From contig CAJUCM010000019.1 in NCBI GenBank assembly GCA_910585235.1, positions 1 through 27,968 of the forward strand: a DNA stretch of 27,968 nt, in the 5' to 3' direction. Under the pieces are notes generated by a model. The model was not told the origin of the DNA. It ran no database searches and saw only the letters and a list, made by a program, of their open reading frames with translations. The position numbers and the translations under genes were made by a program. Position 1 is the stretch's first letter. The number at the start of each line of letters is the position of its first letter. Shown piece after piece: positions 24,499 to 27,968 of the stretch. This stretch comes from an uncultured Christensenella sp. (GTDB taxonomy: Bacteria > Bacillota > Clostridia > Christensenellales > Borkfalkiaceae).

Positions 24499-24566
24499 AT
24501 AAAAGCGCAGAATCCCGTTGCGCTGTGCGCACCCGCTGCAAGCGCGTGCGCCTCTTTTGCTTTTAT
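24499..24566 (+). terminator. Compound hairpin terminator after the coiled-coil gene
   Basis: The core stem GCGCAC (24527-24532) with GTGCGC (24546-24551) continues inward as CGCT/AGCG around GCA, then CTCTTTTGCTTTTAT. An outer pairing, ATAAAAGC (24499-24506) with GCTTTTAT (24559-24566), encloses it. No clear promoter follows before the next gene at 24613, so read-through may feed that gene. Confidence 0.6.
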
Positions 24567-24612
24567 CGGCGTTTTACCGAAAAGAATTCAGAGATACATA
24601 CAGGAGGAAATC

Positions 24613-25533
24613 ATGCTTCGCGCGATATGTGCGCTTTCGCCGACTCAGCTTGCAATTTTAATCGTAGTGATCGCGGTTGCGGTTCTGATCCTTGTAGGGA
24701 ATATTGTTTTAGGGTATCTCCGTCATAAAAATTCGGTGAGAACGCTCTGCACGCAACAGTTGCAATTAAAGCGCAACGAATTGCTTGCGCGCCTTGAAGA
24801 GATCAAGGGCAGGGGGAACGTTGCCGTCGGGGAGGAATCCGAGGACGAGGGTAACGCCGATACGGAAGCGGAAGAAGACGCCGAAGACGACGGGGAAGGG
24901 TTCGGCGTACCCGCCGTTTCCGAAGCGCCCGCGGATGCCGACTGTGAGATCCTCGCGGTAAAAGATATGTCCTCTGAAATTCGTTCGGAGTACGGATTGG
25001 ATTCGGAAGAGTTTGCGGATAAGCGGTATTATGTCCGCTATGTCCCCGGTTTTTATGCAAAGCTCCGCGCCGCGGAGCCTGCGGTGCAGAAGCGCTACGC
25101 GGATTTTGCGAACGAAGTGGGGCAGTATATGGGCGTTAAAATCCGCAATGCTTTTTCGCAACAGCGGATCTGCAAGGGGCAGAACACGATCGGGCTGATT
25201 CTGTTCACGGGCAAAACGCTGTGCGTAGCGTTTGCGCTCGATCCCGCAAATTATGCGGATACGAAGTATCGCGGGATCGATAAATCGGAGTCGGAGCGTT
25301 TTGCGGCGACGCCTATGCTGATCAAGCTGACTTCCGAGAAAAAATTGGAATATGCCAAATATCTTTTGGTTCAGCTTGCCGACGCCAATACGATCCTGTT
25401 GAGCGAAACCCCTGTGGAAAAAGAATTTGACTTTACGGCAAAGAGCAACGACGAATTGCTCGCCATGAACGAACTGCGTATCAGATTTATGGGCGAAGTT
25501 CCCGATTCAAAGGACGCTGCGGAGGCCAAATAA
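24613..25533 (+). CDS. Single-pass membrane protein with acidic linker and a conserved cytoplasmic-type domain
   Basis: 306 residues. A hydrophobic segment at about 11-35 (LAILIVVIAVAVLILVGNIV) is followed by a basic stretch (LRHKN...KRNELL), so the C-terminal part probably faces the cytoplasm (positive-inside rule). A linker at about 73-112 is very rich in Glu and Asp. Residues about 138-265 form a compact domain beginning YYVRYVPGFYAKL, with GQNTIGLILFTGKTLCVAFALDP and TPMLIKLTSEKKLEYAKYLL. From memory, similar segments recur in uncharacterised clostridial proteins, but I cannot name a family. AGGAGG precedes the ATG. It lies downstream of the coiled-coil gene and converges with the GH43 gene. 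Function unknown. Confidence 0.85.
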   Translation: MLRAICALSPTQLAILIVVIAVAVLILVGNIVLGYLRHKNSVRTLCTQQLQLKRNELLARLEEIKGRGNVAVGEESEDEGNADTEAEEDAEDDGEGFGVPAVSEAPADADCEILAVKDMSSEIRSEYGLDSEEFADKRYYVRYVPGFYAKLRAAEPAVQKRYADFANEVGQYMGVKIRNAFSQQRICKGQNTIGLILFTGKTLCVAFALDPANYADTKYRGIDKSESERFAATPMLIKLTSEKKLEYAKYLLVQLADANTILLSETPVEKEFDFTAKSNDELLAMNELRIRFMGEVPDSKDAAEAK

Positions 25534-25541
25534 CGGATAAT

Positions 25542-25581
25542 AAAAAAACCCGCGCTACTTCAAGTAGCGCGGGTTTTTTTT
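25542..25581. terminator. Bidirectional intrinsic terminator
   Basis: A perfect eleven-pair stem, CCCGCGCTACT (25549-25559) with AGTAGCGCGGG (25563-25573), loop TCA, flanked by seven A upstream and a T-run downstream. It therefore works in both directions between the two convergent genes and touches the GH43 stop codon. Confidence 0.93.
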
Positions 25582-26578
25582 ATGCGTTGATGTTTTTTTG
25601 TTTTTCGTTTTCAAACGGGGTGTTGTATAATTCCGCTTTGTTCAGTTTGAAGATGGGATCGCCGTTTTCGCCGAATGCGACTTTCATAACGTGCGCATGG
25701 CGGTTGTGATCGTCTAAGGGATCGCCCGTAATTTTCTCGTAGTTGCGGAAGTGGAGCAGGGTGAGCTGTTCGCCCTCGTCGCCTTTGACAAAGCAGTTGT
25801 GACCGGGTCCGTAAACGTTCAGCGACTCGTTCGTCGAAAGAACGGGCATACGGTTTTTCCGCCAGCTCCGAGGATCCAGCAGATCCTTGTCCTCGTCCGC
25901 GGACATCAGTCCCAAACAATAGCAAGCGCCCGTGGCGGATGCGGAGAACGTCATATAAATTTTTCCGCCGTGTTTGAGAACTGCGGGACCTTCGTTGACC
26001 CAAAAACCGCCGTCGCGTTCCCAGTCGTAGTCGGGCGTCGTCAAAAGCACCTGCACGGTTTTCAGGCGGGTGGGGGTTTCAAGTCGGGCAATGTACAGAT
26101 TGGAAATGCCGTTGACCATGCCGACTTTCTGCGCCCAGATCGCATACCATTTTTCCTTATGCTCAAAAACCGTCATGTCGAGCGAGAAGTCGGTAAAAGA
26201 ATAGGGGTCGCCCTCCGCCGCCTGCATCATACCGCCTTCGATCCATTCGTCCTTCATGGGATCGTCGCCCGTGCAGATGAGGGTATAAGGGCGGATTTTC
26301 CAAATATCGGGAATTTCGCCCGCGGCAAAGTAGATGACCCATTTGCCCATAATATAATGGATTTCGGGCGCCCAGACGTGGGAAGCCATGATCCCCGAAA
26401 GGTGACGCGTCCAGACCGTGCGGGGCGTTGCGGATGCAATGCCGTTCACGGTTTTAGCCGAGCGGAGCTCGATACGGTCGTATTCGGGACAGGTTGCCGT
26501 AAAATAGTAAGTTCCGTCCGTATGTTTATAGAGATAGGGATCGGCGCGTTGCGTGAGCAGCGGTGAAAGATAGTTCAT
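25580..26578 (-). CDS. GH43 family glycoside hydrolase, probable alpha-L-arabinofuranosidase
   Basis: 332 residues, one five-bladed beta-propeller catalytic domain. The opening RADPYLYKHTDGTYYFTA and EYDRIELRSAKT resemble GH43 subfamily 26 exo-arabinofuranosidases. The three GH43 acidic residues are visible: Asp13 (general base, RADPY), Asp134 (SLDMTVFEH) and Glu196 (general acid, VNEGPAVL). There is no signal peptide, so it acts inside the cell on imported arabino-oligosaccharides, releasing L-arabinose. The ribosome site GGGGGGAG lies ten bases before the ATG. It has its own promoter (26612-26640). No arabinose catabolic genes are in the window. The subfamily and linkage are inferred from memory of family patterns. 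Confidence 0.92.
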   Translation of the reverse strand: MNYLSPLLTQRADPYLYKHTDGTYYFTATCPEYDRIELRSAKTVNGIASATPRTVWTRHLSGIMASHVWAPEIHYIMGKWVIYFAAGEIPDIWKIRPYTLICTGDDPMKDEWIEGGMMQAAEGDPYSFTDFSLDMTVFEHKEKWYAIWAQKVGMVNGISNLYIARLETPTRLKTVQVLLTTPDYDWERDGGFWVNEGPAVLKHGGKIYMTFSASATGACYCLGLMSADEDKDLLDPRSWRKNRMPVLSTNESLNVYGPGHNCFVKGDEGEQLTLLHFRNYEKITGDPLDDHNRHAHVMKVAFGENGDPIFKLNKAELYNTPFENEKQKNINA

Positions 26579-26611
26579 TGTAAGTAAACTCCCCCCGAAG
26601 TTTTTTGTTTT

Positions 26612-26640
26612 ATTTTACTATAACGGATTCGCTTTGTCAA
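26612..26640 (-). promoter_or_regulatory. Promoter of the GH43 gene
   Basis: Read on the minus strand: perfect TTGACA (26635-26640), 17-bp spacer, TAAAAT (26612-26617). It begins nine bases after the stop codon of the upstream GNAT gene, so GH43 can be expressed independently. Confidence 0.85.
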
Positions 26641-26649
26641 GAAAAGATT

Positions 26650-27087
26650 TCATTGAATTTGCGGATCGTTACCGATATTTTTACATAAAAACAGCTCTTC
26701 CGCCTCACCGGGCAGGAACAGACTTCCGCAGTCCGTATAGCCCGATTTTCTGTAAAAATGTTGCGCCTCTTCGTCCGACCGCGTTGAGACCAGAGCCAGC
26801 CGATAGCCGGAGTATTTCATTTCCTGTTCCCAATGTTCCATGAGTTTTTTTCCGTAGCCCCGACGGCGGTAGGGCTCTGCAATGTACAGTAAGTTGCAGA
26901 ACGGCGTATTGTCCCAAAACAGACTGTAACGCAATATTCCGACGGGGCGGTCGCCGACGGAGAGGACGTATCCCCGTCGGTCTCTGACTTTTTTGTGAAA
27001 TTCGGCTACGGATAAATGAGCGTCGAGCGAAAACCAGAATTTCTCGTCTTTGTCGCGCACATACCGAATCGTTGTTTGATCGTTCAT
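26650..27087 (-). CDS. GNAT-family N-acetyltransferase
   Basis: 145 residues. Transfers an acetyl group from acetyl-CoA to an unknown amine. The acetyl-CoA pyrophosphate loop is R-R-R-G-Y-G-K-K-L in YIAEPYRRRGYGKKLMEHW, preceded by the strand NLLYIAEPY; the C-terminal ALVSTRSDEEAQHFYRKSGYTDCGSLF is the usual GNAT motif B region. The ATG at 27087 with GGGAA upstream is preferred over a TTG at 27120 that would add eleven hydrophobic residues. No separate promoter or terminator was found on its 5' side, so it may be co-transcribed with the gene ending at 27148. Confidence 0.9.
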   Translation of the reverse strand: MNDQTTIRYVRDKDEKFWFSLDAHLSVAEFHKKVRDRRGYVLSVGDRPVGILRYSLFWDNTPFCNLLYIAEPYRRRGYGKKLMEHWEQEMKYSGYRLALVSTRSDEEAQHFYRKSGYTDCGSLFLPGEAEELFLCKNIGNDPQIQ

Positions 27088-27147
27088 ATTATTTTCCCAT
27101 ATAAAAATCAGCGGGAACAAGAAAGTTCTCGCCGTTTTTGATTGCGG

Positions 27148-27968
27148 TTACTTTCTTTTTTTGCGGGGGAACATGAGGAATATATAGCCTGCGATAATGA
27201 CGAGGGCAAGCACGCTCAAAATCACAATCAGGCTGATGCGGAGCGCGTCCGTCTCTCCCCGTAAGATCGCATCCTCCGTGACGATCCCAGAATAAACGAC
27301 GCCGTCTTTTACGACGACGGCGGTATAAGTTCCGTCTCCGTTATCGTACAGCTTTGCTTCCGCGTTTTCGGTGACGGCAAGCGTCTCGCCGTTTTCGCTT
27401 TTCAGGATCGTTCCCGCGTCGCCCCGAAGATAGCCGAGCTTATAATGATCGTCCGCCGTGCCGAGCGGGTCGGTCTTTGTCAGATAGGAGCGGGGGACGA
27501 AACCGCGCACCGTTTCGCGCGCCTCGCCCGTTATTTCAACAAAGGCATAAGTTCTGTCCGCGCCCTCGGCATATCCGAGAACGCCTACTTTCGTTCCCCG
27601 TTCCAAAAGAAAGTCGGAGAGGGGGGAAAGCCGTTTTCCGTCTTTCGCGGGGAACAGGCAGGGAGCGGAGCAGAGGGAAACGCTGCTCGAAGCGTACGCC
27701 GTTTCGTCTTTTTCTTCAAAATAGTTTTCGTCGGGTTCGAGTGCGTTTTTGGACTTTTTGAACAGATTTGCCGAAAATGTGTGCTTCTCTTCGTCGTAGA
27801 GCGCGACGACGTAGTAGCCGTTTTCGTCCTGCGGTTCATAGAGGAGAACGCCGCGGCAGGGAAGCCCGTCTTCACCGTCGCCCGCGGAACGGAAATAGCG
27901 TTCGTAGGGGAAATATTCGCTTTCGCCCGTTTTCAGAAGATCGAGGTCGATCTCAAAGCCGACCGAAC
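27148..27968 (-). CDS. C-terminally anchored membrane protein with SH3-like segment, 5' end outside window
   Basis: The reading frame stays open from the stop at 27148 to the window edge (272 complete codons visible), so this is the C-terminal part of a longer protein. The apparent start at 27606 is an internal TTG (Leu). The visible part has an acidic Tyr-rich N-terminal segment (about 27770-27966). An SH3b-like stretch follows, from SSVSLCSAPCLFP to VRGFVPRSYL (about 27480-27695), similar to bacterial SH3 domains that bind wall peptides. After about 70 more residues come one hydrophobic segment (ISLIVILSVLALVIIAGYIFLM) and a basic tail PRKKRK. That gives a type I topology: exterior N-part, short cytoplasmic C-tail. 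Family unknown. Confidence 0.8.
   Translation of the reverse strand, partial: SVGFEIDLDLLKTGESEYFPYERYFRSAGDGEDGLPCRGVLLYEPQDENGYYVVALYDEEKHTFSANLFKKSKNALEPDENYFEEKDETAYASSSVSLCSAPCLFPAKDGKRLSPLSDFLLERGTKVGVLGYAEGADRTYAFVEITGEARETVRGFVPRSYLTKTDPLGTADDHYKLGYLRGDAGTILKSENGETLAVTENAEAKLYDNGDGTYTAVVVKDGVVYSGIVTEDAILRGETDALRISLIVILSVLALVIIAGYIFLMFPRKKRK

Noticed and set aside
26591..26596. Pairing of the six-C loop of the gal leader with the six-G ribosome site of the GH43 gene
   Set aside because: Only six contiguous pairs can form, with mismatches at both flanks; too short to claim a regulatory interaction without data.
1..27968. CRISPR array, insertion sequence, prophage or integration site
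   Set aside because: No regularly spaced repeats, transposase or integrase motifs or direct repeats at the tRNA end were seen in the window.

Overview
The window looks like a chromosomal segment of a Clostridia-type Firmicute, probably an anaerobic, fermentative, gut-associated lineage. This is an inference from gene content: a gal operon, NfnAB electron bifurcation, an iron alcohol dehydrogenase, a GH43 arabinofuranosidase, an M60 peptidase with a carbohydrate-binding-type domain, and a giant surface protein with InlB-like repeats. Genes use AGGAGG-type ribosome sites and near-consensus sigma-70 type promoters (TTGACA-17-TATAAT). No phage, IS element, CRISPR array or rRNA is visible.

Layout. 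1-110: 3' part of tRNA-Ala(CGC) and its terminator. 130-4820: an AraC-family regulator divergent from a galE-galT-galK (Leloir pathway) operon. The operon has a structured leader carrying an intrinsic terminator before galE. 4839-5638: a small lipoprotein whose promoter has a run of nine G in the spacer. 5736-9376 (minus strand): iron alcohol dehydrogenase followed by nfnA and nfnB, a redox group linking alcohol/aldehyde turnover to NADH, ferredoxin and NADPH. 9386-10241 (minus): a PnuC-type transporter behind a leader whose last element is a terminator-like hairpin. 10242-15360 (minus): a 1456-residue membrane-anchored M60 metallopeptidase and a PAP2 phosphatase. 15361-15841: a regulatory region rich in TGACA half-sites. 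15842-24082 (plus): a 2746-residue surface protein with an N-terminal anchor, about six beta-rich modules and then InlB-like repeats. 24175-25533 (plus): an 80-residue coiled-coil protein and a bitopic membrane protein. 25580-27968 (minus): GH43 arabinofuranosidase, a GNAT acetyltransferase and the 3' part of a C-terminally anchored membrane protein that runs off the window.

How the parts fit. The gal operon and GH43 enzyme point to use of plant or host glycans. The M60 protein and the giant protein, divergent around the PAP2 gene, look like cell-surface machinery. Both have a basic or disordered cytoplasmic N-terminus, one membrane segment and a very large exterior. Neither has an LPXTG-type sorting signal. 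The least explained items are the module array of the giant protein, the half-site array in front of it, the poly-G promoter, and the two structured leaders (galE and pnuC).
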